Positions 53,651 to 63,118 of a DNA stretch of 64,000 bases are shown here, piece after piece (the stretch's first letter is position 1; each line of letters opens with the position of its first letter). The stretch comes from Mycolicibacterium pyrenivorans (GTDB lineage Bacteria; Actinomycetota; Actinomycetes; Mycobacteriales; Mycobacteriaceae). Made by a program: the position numbers and the translations under genes. The notes beneath the pieces are model-generated. The model was not told the origin of the DNA. It worked only from the letters and a program-made list of their open reading frames with translations, and searched no databases. The stretch lies in contig NZ_JACKSH010000054.1 of NCBI RefSeq assembly GCF_025821625.1, positions 1 through 64,000 of the forward strand, in the 5' to 3' direction.

Positions 53651-54118
53651 ATGGCCCGCACTACTGGTTCCGGTTTGGGTTCCTGGCTGTCGGGTCCCAG
53701 CGAATCGCAGCCCGGCGCCTACCCGGGCGAGCGTATCGGCTTCCCGCAGACCGGGCCGGGTTCGGTCGCACGCTTCGGTCGCCGAGTCGCCGCACTGTGC
53801 GTCGACTGGCTGGTGTCCTACGGGCTGGCGGCCCTGGCGATGACGTTCGGGCTGCTGAGCATCGCGACGTTGTCGACGGCGGTGTTGGTCGTCTGGCTGG
53901 TGCTCGGCGTCGTTTCGGTTCGGCTGTTCGGCTTCTCCCCGGGGCAACTGGCACTGGGCCTGAAAGTGGTTCCGGTCGACGACCGTTCCCACGTGGGCTC
54001 GGGTCGGGCGCTGGCGCGCGGCCTGCTGATCGCCCTCGTCATCCCGGCGCTGTTCACCGACTCCGACCTGCGCGGCCTGCATGACCTGGCGACCAAGACC
54101 GCCGTCGTCAGGAGATAG
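53651..54118 (+). CDS. RDD-family membrane protein
   Basis: 155 residues. The RDD domain starts at about 40 with FGRRVAALCVDWLVSYGLAAL and includes LFGFSPGQLALGLKVVPVD and the closing LHDLATKTAVV. Three membrane helices are expected. The N-terminal 35 residues are Gly/Ser/Pro-rich. It occupies the Rv2219A position in M. tuberculosis. The ATG at 53651 is chosen because a -10 element lies at the right distance; a nine-residue longer reading has none. Convergent with the DUF4191 gene. Role unknown. Confidence 0.87.
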   Translation: MARTTGSGLGSWLSGPSESQPGAYPGERIGFPQTGPGSVARFGRRVAALCVDWLVSYGLAALAMTFGLLSIATLSTAVLVVWLVLGVVSVRLFGFSPGQLALGLKVVPVDDRSHVGSGRALARGLLIALVIPALFTDSDLRGLHDLATKTAVVRR

Positions 54119-54139
54119 CCGTCGCCGGCTGCCGGCCCG

Positions 54140-54892
54140 TCACTTCCTCCGCACGGTGCGCTGCACTCCGCGCATCTTGGCCTGCGCGGGAAGCGGACCC
54201 TTCGGCATCGCGGCGGGCCCGATCTTGGTGCCCAGCGCGGCCAGGCGGGACTCCAGGGAGTCCATCTGCTTGACGGTGATGTTGGCCGGCAGCTTGGTCA
54301 GGTGCCGCTCCAGCTTGGACAGCGGAACCTCGCCGTCGCCGTTGCCGATGATGATGTTGTAGATCGGGACGTCGCCGACCAGGCGCGCGGTGCGCTTCTT
54401 CTCCTGGGCCAGAAGCGGCTTCACGCGCGTCGCCGCGCCCTCCCCGACGAAGATCACGCCGGGCCGGCCGATGACCCGGTGCACCGCGTCGAAGTGGCCG
54501 GTCGCCGCGACGCCCGGGGTGACCCGCCACTTGCCGCGCAGATTCTCCAGCGCCCACGCCGCCGCCCCGGTCTGGCCTTCGGCCTTGCGATACACCGACT
54601 TCTGGGCGCGGCGACCGAAGATGATGAACGCCACCAGCGCGCCGAGCACCACGCCGAGCGGGATCATCATGAACATCGTGAACCCGCCCACATAGAGGCC
54701 CGCCGCCACCGACACGCCCACGATCAGCACAAACGCACCGATCATGTACGGCAGTAGGCGCTTGTCCTCTTTGCGCTGTATCTGAAACGCCTGCCACAGC
54801 TGACTGCGGCGCTGCTTGGAGGCCGCCTTGCGGGCGGCCTTCGCCTCTGCTTTTGCCGCCTTCGTCTCCGCGGGTTTGCGCGTCTTCGCCAT
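54140..54892 (-). CDS. DUF4191 domain membrane protein
   Basis: 250 residues, matching Rv2219. A Lys/Ala-rich cytosolic N-terminus (1-30) precedes two membrane helices (about 47-70 and 74-95), then a soluble C-terminal domain of about 150 residues (VGEGAATRVKPLLAQEKKRTARL; YNIIIGNGDGEVPLSKLERHL). It starts four bases beyond the lipA stop codon. TATTCT, which includes that stop, ends six bases before the ATG, so it may be expressed both from the lip genes and from its own leaderless start. Role unknown. Confidence 0.9.
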   Translation of the reverse strand: MAKTRKPAETKAAKAEAKAARKAASKQRRSQLWQAFQIQRKEDKRLLPYMIGAFVLIVGVSVAAGLYVGGFTMFMMIPLGVVLGALVAFIIFGRRAQKSVYRKAEGQTGAAAWALENLRGKWRVTPGVAATGHFDAVHRVIGRPGVIFVGEGAATRVKPLLAQEKKRTARLVGDVPIYNIIIGNGDGEVPLSKLERHLTKLPANITVKQMDSLESRLAALGTKIGPAAMPKGPLPAQAKMRGVQRTVRRK

Positions 54893-54896
54893 TCGT

Positions 54897-55871
54897 TCAG
54901 AATACGGCGGGTTTGGCGGCGGATATCGCCGGAGTCGCGGCGGCTCCCGTGGTCCGCGACGCGAGCGTCTGGGCGTACAGCCTGCCTGCCCGATACGACG
55001 AGCGGACCAGCGGTCCGGCGAGCACGCCGGCGAAGCCGAGGTCGGCCGCGAACTGCTCGTGCTCGACGAACTCGTCGGGGTGCACCCACCGCTCCACCGG
55101 GTGGTGACGCGCCGACGGTCGCAGGTACTGGGTGATGGTGACGATGTCGCAGCCGGCGTCGTGCAGGTCGCGCAGCGCGGCGCGGACCTCCTCCGGCGTC
55201 TCGCCCATGCCGAGAATCAGGTTGCTCTTGGTCACCAATCCGTGATCACGGGCCATCGTGATCACCGACAGGCTGCGCTCGTAGCGGAAACCCGGCCGGA
55301 TCCGCTTGAAGATCCGCGGCACCGTTTCGACGTTGTGCGCCAACACTTCCGGGCGCGATGCGAAGACCTGCTCGAGCAGGGCGGGCTCGGCGTTGAAGTC
55401 GGGGATCAGCAGCTCGACGCCGGTGTTCGGGTTCAGTGCCTTGATCTGGCGGACCGTCTCGGCGTACAGCCAGGCGCCGCCGTCGGGCAGGTCATCGCGG
55501 GCCACCCCGGTGACGGTGGAGTAGCGCAGCCCCATCGCGGCCACACTCTTGGCCACCCGGCGCGGCTCGTCGCGGTCCAGGTCGGCAGGCTTGCCGGTGT
55601 CGATCTGGCAGAAGTCGCAGCGCCGGGTGCACTGCTCGCCGCCGATCAGGAACGTGGCCTCGCGGTCTTCCCAGCACTCGAAGATGTTGGGGCAACCCGC
55701 TTCCTCGCACACCGTGTGCAGGCCTTCGCGGCGCACCAGCGACTTCAGCGCGGTGTACTCCGGGCCCATCTTCGCCCTGGTCTTGATCCACGGCGGCTTG
55801 CGCTCGATCGGCGTCTCGGCATTGCGCACCTCGAGGCGGAGGAGCTTGCGGCCTTCAGGAGTGACACTCAC
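54897..55871 (-). CDS. lipA: Lipoyl synthase LipA
   Basis: 324 residues, a radical SAM enzyme that inserts two sulfurs into protein-bound octanoyl groups to make lipoyl cofactors. The SAM cluster motif is CTRRCDFC and the auxiliary cluster uses [12 protein letters not shown]. The final conserved RSSYRAG is present. The C-terminal tail is a short Ala/Thr-rich extension. The GTG start overlaps the lipB stop by four bases (GTGA). Its product serves DlaT encoded about 1.7 kb away. Confidence 0.97.
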   Translation of the reverse strand: MSVTPEGRKLLRLEVRNAETPIERKPPWIKTRAKMGPEYTALKSLVRREGLHTVCEEAGCPNIFECWEDREATFLIGGEQCTRRCDFCQIDTGKPADLDRDEPRRVAKSVAAMGLRYSTVTGVARDDLPDGGAWLYAETVRQIKALNPNTGVELLIPDFNAEPALLEQVFASRPEVLAHNVETVPRIFKRIRPGFRYERSLSVITMARDHGLVTKSNLILGMGETPEEVRAALRDLHDAGCDIVTITQYLRPSARHHPVERWVHPDEFVEHEQFAADLGFAGVLAGPLVRSSYRAGRLYAQTLASRTTGAAATPAISAAKPAVF

Positions 55872-56584
55872 TGCATCGATGCTACTGCGTTCGGTGCGCC
55901 GACGTCGCTGCCGAGCGGACCGTCGAGCACGTCACACACCGCATCGGCGACCCGGTCGACGACGTCGTCGACGCGCACCGTGGTGCCGAGCTCGGCGGTC
56001 AGTGACGTCACCCCGGCATCGGCGATGCCGCACGGCACGATCGAGCCGAACGCGCCGAGGTCGCAATCGCAGTTCAGCGCGAACCCGTGCAGTGTCGTCG
56101 CCCGCGCGACCCTGATGCCGATCGCGCCGACCTTGCGCGCCGGGCGGACGTCGTCACCAGGAACCCACACCCCAGACCGGCCCTCGACGCGCCCCGTCTC
56201 CAGACCCAGATCGGCGCACACTTTGATCAGCGAATCCTCAAGTCGCCGAACGAAGTTGACGACGTCGAGGGGCTCGGCCAGTCCGATGATGGGATAGCCG
56301 ACGAGCTGTCCGGGACCGTGCCAGGTGATCTTGCCGCCGCGGTCGGTCTCGATCACCGGCGTGCCGTCCGAACCGGCGACATCGGGACGCTCATGAGGAA
56401 GGGTGCGCCGACCCGCGGTGTACACCGGGGGATGCTGCAGCAACAGAAGCGTGTCGGGGCCGCCCGCGACCCGCGCGTCGGCCAGTTCGCGCTGCAGATC
56501 CCACGCCGACCGGTAGTCCAGGGTGCCCAGGCGCCGCACCTGCACCGGCGTGCGGTGAGACCGGATGGATGTCGCCATGAACAC
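55868..56584 (-). CDS. lipB: Octanoyl-[ACP]:protein N-octanoyltransferase LipB
   Basis: 238 residues. It moves octanoate from ACP to the lipoyl-domain lysine. The catalytic pair is the lysine in [11 protein letters not shown] and the cysteine in [14 protein letters not shown]; the substrate strip is [20 protein letters not shown]. The start is GTG at 56584, with GGGAG seven bases upstream; an ATG two codons later is possible. lipA follows by overlap. Confidence 0.96.
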   Translation of the reverse strand: MFMATSIRSHRTPVQVRRLGTLDYRSAWDLQRELADARVAGGPDTLLLLQHPPVYTAGRRTLPHERPDVAGSDGTPVIETDRGGKITWHGPGQLVGYPIIGLAEPLDVVNFVRRLEDSLIKVCADLGLETGRVEGRSGVWVPGDDVRPARKVGAIGIRVARATTLHGFALNCDCDLGAFGSIVPCGIADAGVTSLTAELGTTVRVDDVVDRVADAVCDVLDGPLGSDVGAPNAVASMQ

Positions 56585-56598
56585 GACGCTACTCCCGC

Positions 56599-57516
56599 TC
56601 AGATTCCCTTGGGCGCGGTGGCGAACGCCAGGGCCTCGCCGATGGTGTTGTGGCGGAAGTGGAACCCGGCACCCTCCAGCGCCGCGGGGATCGCGCGCTG
56701 GCCGCCCAGCAGTCCCTCGTCGGCGAACTCACCCAGCGCCGTGCGCAGCGCGAACCCCGGGGCCATCAGCAGGGTCGGGCGGTTCATCGTGCGTCCCAGC
56801 GCCGTCGTGAACTCGGCGTTGGTGACCGGCGCGGGCCCGGTGAAGTTGACGGGCCCGGACACGTCGTCGCGGTTGATCGCGAACAGCAGCGCGCGGATCT
56901 GGTCCTCGAGGCTGATCCACGGCAGATACTGGCGACCGTTGCCCAGGCGCGCGCCCAGGCCCAGCGCGAACAGCGGTTTCAGCCGGCTGAGCATGCCGCC
57001 CGACGGCGCCATCACCAGGCCGGTGCGGGTCAGCACGACCCGCACCCCGGCGGCGGCCGCCGATGCGGTGGCGTTCTCCCAGTCCAGCGCGAGCCGGGCG
57101 AGGAAGCCGGTGCCGGGACCGGCGGTCTCGTCGACGGTGTGGTTACCAGTGTCGCCGTAGTAGCCGACGGCGCTCGAGTTGATCAGGACGGGCACGCCGG
57201 CGTCGACGACCGCGTTGGACAACACCTCGGTGGGGCCGATGCGGCTGTCGCGCAGGCTCTGCTTGAACGCGCCGGACCACCGCTTATCGCCGACGCCGAC
57301 GCCGCACAGGTTCACCACGGCGTCCACCCCGTGCAGCGTGTCCGGATCGAACTCGCCGGTGTCGGGATTCCAGTAGACCTCGTCGGCGCTCGACGGTGCC
57401 CGGCGCACGATGCGCAGCACCCGGCGATCGGTGGCACGAAGGGCGTAGACCAGCGCCGTACCGATCAGACCGGAGGATCCCGCAACGGCGATGACCGATT
57501 CTGATGGCATCGACAC
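56599..57516 (-). CDS. TIGR01777-type NAD(P)-dependent epimerase/dehydratase
   Basis: 305 residues, an SDR of the SDR39U1/YfcH group. The N-terminal [10 protein letters not shown] dinucleotide motif, the segment [13 protein letters not shown] and the C-terminal DUF1731 region ([39 protein letters not shown]) are seen. It corresponds to Rv2216 and its substrate is unknown. GTG 57516 or ATG 57510 may be the start. It lies six bases after dlaT and 14 bases before lipB on the same strand. Confidence 0.92.
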   Translation of the reverse strand: MSMPSESVIAVAGSSGLIGTALVYALRATDRRVLRIVRRAPSSADEVYWNPDTGEFDPDTLHGVDAVVNLCGVGVGDKRWSGAFKQSLRDSRIGPTEVLSNAVVDAGVPVLINSSAVGYYGDTGNHTVDETAGPGTGFLARLALDWENATASAAAAGVRVVLTRTGLVMAPSGGMLSRLKPLFALGLGARLGNGRQYLPWISLEDQIRALLFAINRDDVSGPVNFTGPAPVTNAEFTTALGRTMNRPTLLMAPGFALRTALGEFADEGLLGGQRAIPAALEGAGFHFRHNTIGEALAFATAPKGI

Positions 57517-57522
57517 TGCTTT

Positions 57523-59283
57523 CTACAGTCCCAGATCCGCCTCGAACGCGCCCTCTTCGAGCCGCCGCTTGATCGTGGTGACGAAGCGTCCGGCGTCGGC
57601 GCCGTCGATCAGGCGGTGGTCGTAGGTCAGCGGCAGGTAACACACCGAGCGCACGCCGATCGATTCGTTGCCGAACTCGTCGACGATCACCCGCGGCCGT
57701 TTGACGATCGCGCCGGTGCCCAGCATCGCCGCCTGCGGCGGAACCAGGATCGGCGTGTCGAACAGCGCGCCCTGGCTGCCGATGTTGGTGATCGTGAAGG
57801 TGCCACCGGACAGTTCGTCGGGCTTGAGGTCGCCCGAACGTGCCCGCGCCGCGATGTCGGCGATCGCGCGGGCCAGCCCGCCCAGCGACAGGTCGCCGGC
57901 GTTCTTGATCACCGGCGACAGCAGACCCTGCTCGGTGTCGACCGCGAAGCCGAGATGCTCGGCGTCGTAGTAGGTGATCTGCTTGGCTTCCTCGTTGTAG
58001 CTCGCGTTGACGTTCGGGTGGATCTTCAACGCGTCGATCACGGCCCTGGCGATGAACGGCAGGTAGGTCAGGTTGACGCCCTCGCGCTCGGCGAACTTCG
58101 CCTTCGCCTTCGCCCGCAGCGACACGATCTTCGTCATGTCGACCTCGTGGGTCTGGGTCAATTGTGCTGTCGCCTGCAGCGATTCGCGTGTCTTCTTCGC
58201 CGTGATCTGACGAATCCGGTTGGCCTTCTGCGTGGTACCGCGCAGATGGGCCAGTGCGGCCTCGGGTGCGGGAGCCGTCGACGACGCCTTGGCGGGAGCC
58301 TCGGCGGCGGGTTCGGGCTTAGCCGCGTCTTTCGCTGATTCCTTCTCGCTGGCCGCTGCGAGCACATCCTGCTTGCGGATGCGGCCGCCGACACCGGTGC
58401 CCTTGACGGAGGTCAGGTCGACGTCGTGCTCGGTGGCGAGCTTGCGCACCAGCGGGGTGACGTACGGGCCGCTGTCGCCGCCGGACGGCGCCTCGGCCGC
58501 GGCCGGCTCGGACTCGGGCTCCGCCTTGGGCTCGGGCTTGGGTTCCGGCTTGGGTTCCGGCTTGGACTCGGGCTCCGGCTTGGGTTCGGCCTTCTCCGGC
58601 TCCGGCTCCGGTTCCGGTTCCGGCTCTGGTTCCGGCTCGTCGTCGCTCGAGGCGTCGGCGTCGCCGATCTTGGCCAGCTCACCGCCGACCTCGACGGTGT
58701 CGTCCTCTTCCGCGGTGATGGACAGCAGCTTGCCGGCAACCGGTGACGGGATCTCGGTGTCGACCTTGTCGGTGGACACCTCCACCAGCGGCTCGTCCAC
58801 CTCGACGCTGTCGCCGACCTTCTTGAGCCAGCGGGTCACCGTTCCCTCGGTGACCGACTCGCCCAGTTCCGGCATCAGCACCGGCGTGGACGAACCCGAC
58901 GAGCCCGAGGACTTGGCGGCGGGCTTGGACTCCGGCTCAGGTTCGGGCTCGGGCTCGGGTTCCGGCTCGGACTCGGCTTCGGGTTCGGGCTCGTCGGACT
59001 TCTCTGCGGCCGGCTCTGCTCCGCCCTCGTCGCCGTCGCTGTCGTCGGCGTCACCGATGACGGCCAGTTCGCCGCCGACCTCGACGGTGTCGTCCTCCTG
59101 GGCGACGATCTTCTTCAGCACACCTGCAGCCGGAGAGGGGATCTCGGTGTCGACCTTGTCGGTCGACACCTCCAACAGGGGCTCGTCCTCTTCGACCGTG
59201 TCACCCTCTTGCTTGAGCCAGCGGGTCACTGTCCCCTCGGTAACGCTCTCGCCGAGTGCGGGCATCTGGACGGAGATGGCCAT
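57523..59283 (-). CDS. dlaT: Dihydrolipoyl acyltransferase E2 (DlaT/SucB)
   Basis: 586 residues. Order: lipoyl domain 1 (Lys43 in [10 protein letters not shown]), a Glu/Pro linker (98-120), lipoyl domain 2 (Lys173), a longer Glu/Pro/Lys linker (215-260), a peripheral-subunit-binding domain (about 271-310), and the catalytic domain with the active histidine in [14 protein letters not shown]. In mycobacteria it is the E2 of pyruvate dehydrogenase and also serves the peroxynitrite reductase complex. It pairs with AceE at 6.9 kb. The ATG at 59283 fits the [13 protein letters not shown] start. Confidence 0.95.
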   Translation of the reverse strand: MAISVQMPALGESVTEGTVTRWLKQEGDTVEEDEPLLEVSTDKVDTEIPSPAAGVLKKIVAQEDDTVEVGGELAVIGDADDSDGDEGGAEPAAEKSDEPEPEAESEPEPEPEPEPEPESKPAAKSSGSSGSSTPVLMPELGESVTEGTVTRWLKKVGDSVEVDEPLVEVSTDKVDTEIPSPVAGKLLSITAEEDDTVEVGGELAKIGDADASSDDEPEPEPEPEPEPEPEKAEPKPEPESKPEPKPEPKPEPKAEPESEPAAAEAPSGGDSGPYVTPLVRKLATEHDVDLTSVKGTGVGGRIRKQDVLAAASEKESAKDAAKPEPAAEAPAKASSTAPAPEAALAHLRGTTQKANRIRQITAKKTRESLQATAQLTQTHEVDMTKIVSLRAKAKAKFAEREGVNLTYLPFIARAVIDALKIHPNVNASYNEEAKQITYYDAEHLGFAVDTEQGLLSPVIKNAGDLSLGGLARAIADIAARARSGDLKPDELSGGTFTITNIGSQGALFDTPILVPPQAAMLGTGAIVKRPRVIVDEFGNESIGVRSVCYLPLTYDHRLIDGADAGRFVTTIKRRLEEGAFEADLGL

Positions 59284-59451
59284 TGTGTCGTGGCTCCCTT
59301 GCACGGTGTCGAGGTGTCGAAGTGTCGGTTCCCATCCTGTCACGTCCACCGTCACGTTTCGCCGCAGACGGGGGTACTGACTGCTCTGGCACTATCGAAT
59401 GAGGGTTACGAGAGCCGGCGGGCCCCGCGTGCCGGAAAGGAGCAAGGCCAG

Positions 59452-59808
59452 GTGGGACTGTTCGACAGGCTTCGTCGGCGGCGCCGCGCGGGTGGGACCG
59501 CGACCCGCGACCCGGCAGCGGACCTTCGCTATCTCCAGCAGTGGGTCGCAGAGCACAAAGGTGTCGAGGCGTTCGTCGAGCCGAAGACGACGGTCACCGA
59601 GGTCACGGTGGTCCTGGTCGCGGCGGACGGCGAGTGGACCCGTCGCAAGGCCGGGGGAGTCGCCGGCGCGCGGCGCCTGTCCGACCGCCTCAAGATCCCG
59701 GTGTACGACGTGCAGAAGGTCGGCTACCCACAGCGCATGCGTGACTACGACGCGCGGCAGCGGATTCAGCGCAAGCGTGCCCTGCGCGAGGAGCTCGACG
59801 ACCGCTAG
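59452..59808 (+). CDS. Small basic conserved hypothetical protein
   Basis: 118 residues. The start is GTG with AAAGGAG about nine bases upstream. It opens GLFDRLRRRRR, is Arg-rich at both ends, and has a central alpha/beta part (VTEVTVVLVAADGEWTRRKAGG; KIPVYDVQKVGYPQRMRDYDARQR). I do not recognise a family with known function. It reads divergently from dlaT and precedes ephD by 23 bases on the same strand. Cytosolic; nucleic-acid binding is possible from the charge but not shown. Confidence 0.65.
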   Translation: MGLFDRLRRRRRAGGTATRDPAADLRYLQQWVAEHKGVEAFVEPKTTVTEVTVVLVAADGEWTRRKAGGVAGARRLSDRLKIPVYDVQKVGYPQRMRDYDARQRIQRKRALREELDDR

Positions 59809-59831
59809 TAGTGTCCGCTCGCGGAGGTGCC

Positions 59832-61472
59832 ATGACCCAGCGGTTTGTGGAGAGCAGCGACGGCGTCCGTATCGCCGTCTACGAACAGGGGAACGCAGAC
59901 GGGCCCGCGCTGGTCCTGGCGCACGGGTATCCCGATACCCACCGCCTGTGGGACGGGGTTGTGCCATTGCTCGCGGACCGGTTCCGCGTCATCTGCTACG
60001 ACAATCGCGGGGCGGGCGATTCCACTGTGCCCAAACGAACTTCGGCGTACCGGACCGAGCGACTCGCCGACGACTTCGCCGCGGTCATCGACGCCGTGTC
60101 CGGTGAGCGCGCCGTGCATGTGCTCGCCCACGATTGGGGATCGGCCGCGGTCTGGGAGTTCCTCACACGTCCGGGTGCGGCCAACCGGGTCGCGTCGTTC
60201 ACCTCGGTGGCCGGTCCGCGCCCCGACCACGTCAACCGCTACCTCATCGACACGCTGGGCCGGCCCTACCGGCCGCGGCGTTTCCTGCAGGGTCTCCGGC
60301 AGCTTGGACAGCTGGCGGTGATGGCGCCCCGCTCGGTGCGGGTGAAGATGTATCGCGCCAACGCCGTCCGCACGATCGCAGGTGCTCGCCCCGACGACCG
60401 CGACCTCGGCGTCGACGTACCGGTGCAGCTCATCGTCAACGCCCGGGACCCCTACCTGCGGCCGTCCTTCTACGACGAGATGGGCGCCTGGGTGCCGCAG
60501 CTGTGGCGGCGCGACATCAAGGCCGGGCACCGGTCGCCGGCCTCCCATCCGCAGGTGCTGGCGCGGTCGGTCATCCAGCTCGTCGACCACCTCGACGGTG
60601 CCCCCGCGGCCCGCGAACTGTTGCGCGCACAGGTCGGCCGCGCCCGGAAACCCTTCGGTGACACCCTCGTGTCGGTGACCGGTGCCGGTAGTGGCATCGG
60701 ACGGGAGACGGCGGTGGCGTTCGCCAGGGACGGGGCCGACGTGGTGATCAGCGACGTCGACGTGACCGGACTCGAGGAGACCGCGCGGCGCATCGTCGCC
60801 GAGGGCGCCGCCGCGCACAGCTACCCCCTCGACGTCGCCGACGCGGCTGCCGTCGAAGCGTTCGCCGAACGGGTGTGCGCCGAGCACGGGGTCCCCGACA
60901 TCGTCGTGAACAACGCGGGCGTCGGTCATGCCGGGTTCTTCCTCGACACCCCGGCCGAGGAGTTCGACCGGGTGCTCGACATCAACTTCGGCGGCGTCGT
61001 CAACGGCTGCCGGTCCTTCGCCAAACGCCTCGTCGAACGGGGAACCGGCGGCCACATCGTCAACGTCGCCTCGATGGCGTCGTATGCGCCCGTCAACGTG
61101 ATGAACGCCTACTGCACGTCCAAGGCGGCCGTCTACATGTTCTCGGATTGCCTACGGGCAGAACTGGATACGGCCGGGATCGGGCTGACCACCATCTGCC
61201 CCGGCGTCGTCGGCACCAACATCGTCGACACCACCCGCTTCTCGCTGCCCGAGGCGCGCAGCCACGACGTCGAAACGGTTCGCGGGCGGGCACGAAAAGG
61301 CTTCGGCGTACGTCGGTACGGACCCGAGAAGGTCGCCAAGGCCATCGTCGCCGCAGTGAAGGCGAACAAGGCCATCCGACCCGTGACGCCCGAGGCGTAC
61401 TTCGTCTACGGCGCCGCCCACGCCCTGCCGCCGGCGATGCGCAGTGCGGCGCGTGGCGGGAGCGTCATGTAG
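59832..61472 (+). CDS. ephD: Alpha/beta hydrolase - SDR fusion, EphD-type
   Basis: 546 residues. The N-terminal half (about 1-275) is an epoxide-hydrolase-like alpha/beta hydrolase with LAHGYPDTHRLWD, the nucleophile in VLAHDWGSAAVW and the acid in VNARDPYLRP. The C-terminal half (about 285-540) is a short-chain dehydrogenase with TGAGSGIGRETA, NNAGVGHAG and the catalytic YCTSK. The M. tuberculosis EphD of the same architecture acts on epoxy-mycolates. GGAGG lies just before the ATG. It converges with pepB over a tandem repeat. Confidence 0.93.
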   Translation: MTQRFVESSDGVRIAVYEQGNADGPALVLAHGYPDTHRLWDGVVPLLADRFRVICYDNRGAGDSTVPKRTSAYRTERLADDFAAVIDAVSGERAVHVLAHDWGSAAVWEFLTRPGAANRVASFTSVAGPRPDHVNRYLIDTLGRPYRPRRFLQGLRQLGQLAVMAPRSVRVKMYRANAVRTIAGARPDDRDLGVDVPVQLIVNARDPYLRPSFYDEMGAWVPQLWRRDIKAGHRSPASHPQVLARSVIQLVDHLDGAPAARELLRAQVGRARKPFGDTLVSVTGAGSGIGRETAVAFARDGADVVISDVDVTGLEETARRIVAEGAAAHSYPLDVADAAAVEAFAERVCAEHGVPDIVVNNAGVGHAGFFLDTPAEEFDRVLDINFGGVVNGCRSFAKRLVERGTGGHIVNVASMASYAPVNVMNAYCTSKAAVYMFSDCLRAELDTAGIGLTTICPGVVGTNIVDTTRFSLPEARSHDVETVRGRARKGFGVRRYGPEKVAKAIVAAVKANKAIRPVTPEAYFVYGAAHALPPAMRSAARGGSVM

Positions 61473-61487
61473 CAGGTGCGGGACCTA

Positions 61488-61560
61488 GGCCGGATCAGCC
61501 GTTCACGGCTCAGGCCGGATCAGCCGTTCACGGCTCAGGCCGGATCAGCCGTTCACGGCT
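61488..61560. repeat. 25-bp tandem repeat (nearly three copies) over the pepB stop codon
   Basis: The unit of 25 bases begins GGCCGGATCAGCC and ends GTTCACGGCTCA. Copies are at 61488-61512, 61513-61537 and 61538-61560 (last two bases differ). Each contains the near-palindrome AGCCGTTCACGGCT. The third copy encodes the final pepB residues and its stop; the others lie in the ephD-pepB gap. Confidence 0.95.
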
Positions 61561-63077
61561 ATGTCCTCCAGGACCGCGAACATCGTGCGCGTCGGCACCC
61601 CGGTGCCGCCCTTGGGCGTGTAACCCCACGGACCGCCCGAGTTGTAAGCCGGGGCGGCGACATCGATGTGCGCCCACTGCACGCCCTCGGCGACGAACTC
61701 GCGCAGGTACGTGCCCGCAACCAGCATGCCGGCGTACCGGGAACCGCTCACGTTGGCCAGGTCGGCGACCGTCGACTTGAGATCGTCCTTGAGCTCCTCC
61801 GGCAGCGGCATCGCCCAGCCGTTCTCGCCGACCTCCTGGGAGATCTCGGCGACGCGGTCGCGGAACTCCTCACTGCCCATCACCCCGGGGGTACGCGCCC
61901 CCAACGCCACGGTCTGCGCGCCGGTCAGCGTCGAGGTCTCGATGAGGTAGTCGGGTTGGTCCTCGCACGCCCGCACGATCGCGTCGGCCAGGATCAACCT
62001 GCCCTCGGCGTCGGTGTTGAGCACCTCGACGGTGATTCCGCCGTACTGAGTCAGCACGTCGCCCGGTCGCTGCGCAGTGGACGACGGCATGTTCTCGGCC
62101 ATCGGCACGGTGGCGACCACATCGATCGGCAGCTGCCGCCTCGCGGCGAGAACCACCGTCGCGATGACGGCCGCGGCACCGCCCATGTCCGACGTCATGT
62201 GGTGCATGTTGGCGGCGGGCTTGATCGAGATGCCGCCCGTGTCGAACGTGATGCCCTTGCCCACGAGCGCGACCTTCTTGGACTTTTTGTTCTTCTTGGC
62301 CCCCCGGTGCGTCAGCCGCACCAGCTGCGGCGGCCGGGACGAGCCCTTGCCGACCCCGACGATTCCGCCGAATCCCTGCTTGGCGAGGGTCTTGTCGTCG
62401 AGCACCTCGACGTCGATCCCGGCCGCATCGCCCAAAGCCTTTGCCCGCTGGGCGAATTCGGCAGGGAAGAGGTGGCTGGGCGGGGTGTTCACGAAATCGC
62501 GGGCGGTGGCGACGGCCGTCGCGACCGCCTCCGCCCGCGCAGCGGCGTCCTTGGTCGCCGACTTCGTGTCGGGGGTGAGTACGGTGATCTTGCGCAGCCT
62601 GGCGTCCTTGGGGGCGGTCTTCGCGCTGCGGAAGTCGCTGAACCGGTAGGCGCCAAGGATCAAGCCCTCGACCGCCGCCTCCAGGTCGAGATCCGACAGG
62701 GTGGTGACGACGTTCTCGACCCCCGACAGTGAGCGCGCGGCCACACCGGCGGCCCGGCGGATCGTCTCGGCGGGCCAGCTGTCGCGGCTCTTGCCCAGCC
62801 CCACCGCCAGCACGCTGCCGACCGGCAGCGACGGCGCCACCACCCGGGTCAGTTGCTCGGCACCGCCCTTGGCGCCCAGAGCGTCGAGCGCCCCCTGGAC
62901 CTCACTGATCGCCTCGGCGTCCAGATACGGGCTGGCGAGAACGCGCGCCGTCGCATCCGAGTTCTCGTCGCCGCCGGTGACGACAGGCACGATCAGCACC
63001 GACGACTCGACTTTGCGCTTGGGCAACGTGCTGGCGACGGTGACGGCGGGGGACTGGTAACCGGCTGGAGTGCTCAC
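61545..63077 (-). CDS. pepB: Leucyl aminopeptidase PepB (M17)
   Basis: 510 residues. This cytosolic metallo-aminopeptidase releases N-terminal residues from peptides. The M17 signature [13 protein letters not shown], the metal ligands in [12 protein letters not shown] and [11 protein letters not shown], and the C-terminal [10 protein letters not shown] are present. The start is GTG at 63077; TAGGGT lies eight bases upstream and no ribosome site is seen. The last residues (AVNG) and stop are part of a 25-bp tandem repeat. It is divergent from gcvT. Confidence 0.95.
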   Translation of the reverse strand: MSTPAGYQSPAVTVASTLPKRKVESSVLIVPVVTGGDENSDATARVLASPYLDAEAISEVQGALDALGAKGGAEQLTRVVAPSLPVGSVLAVGLGKSRDSWPAETIRRAAGVAARSLSGVENVVTTLSDLDLEAAVEGLILGAYRFSDFRSAKTAPKDARLRKITVLTPDTKSATKDAAARAEAVATAVATARDFVNTPPSHLFPAEFAQRAKALGDAAGIDVEVLDDKTLAKQGFGGIVGVGKGSSRPPQLVRLTHRGAKKNKKSKKVALVGKGITFDTGGISIKPAANMHHMTSDMGGAAAVIATVVLAARRQLPIDVVATVPMAENMPSSTAQRPGDVLTQYGGITVEVLNTDAEGRLILADAIVRACEDQPDYLIETSTLTGAQTVALGARTPGVMGSEEFRDRVAEISQEVGENGWAMPLPEELKDDLKSTVADLANVSGSRYAGMLVAGTYLREFVAEGVQWAHIDVAAPAYNSGGPWGYTPKGGTGVPTRTMFAVLEDIAVNG

Positions 63078-63118
63078 GGGGGTTCACCCTATCCACTGGG
63101 CTACTAGTGTGGTTGGCC

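Noticed and set aside
59358..59380. SigF-like GTTT...GGGTAC upstream of the small hypothetical gene
   Set aside because: The spacer is only 12 bases, outside the 15-17 expected.
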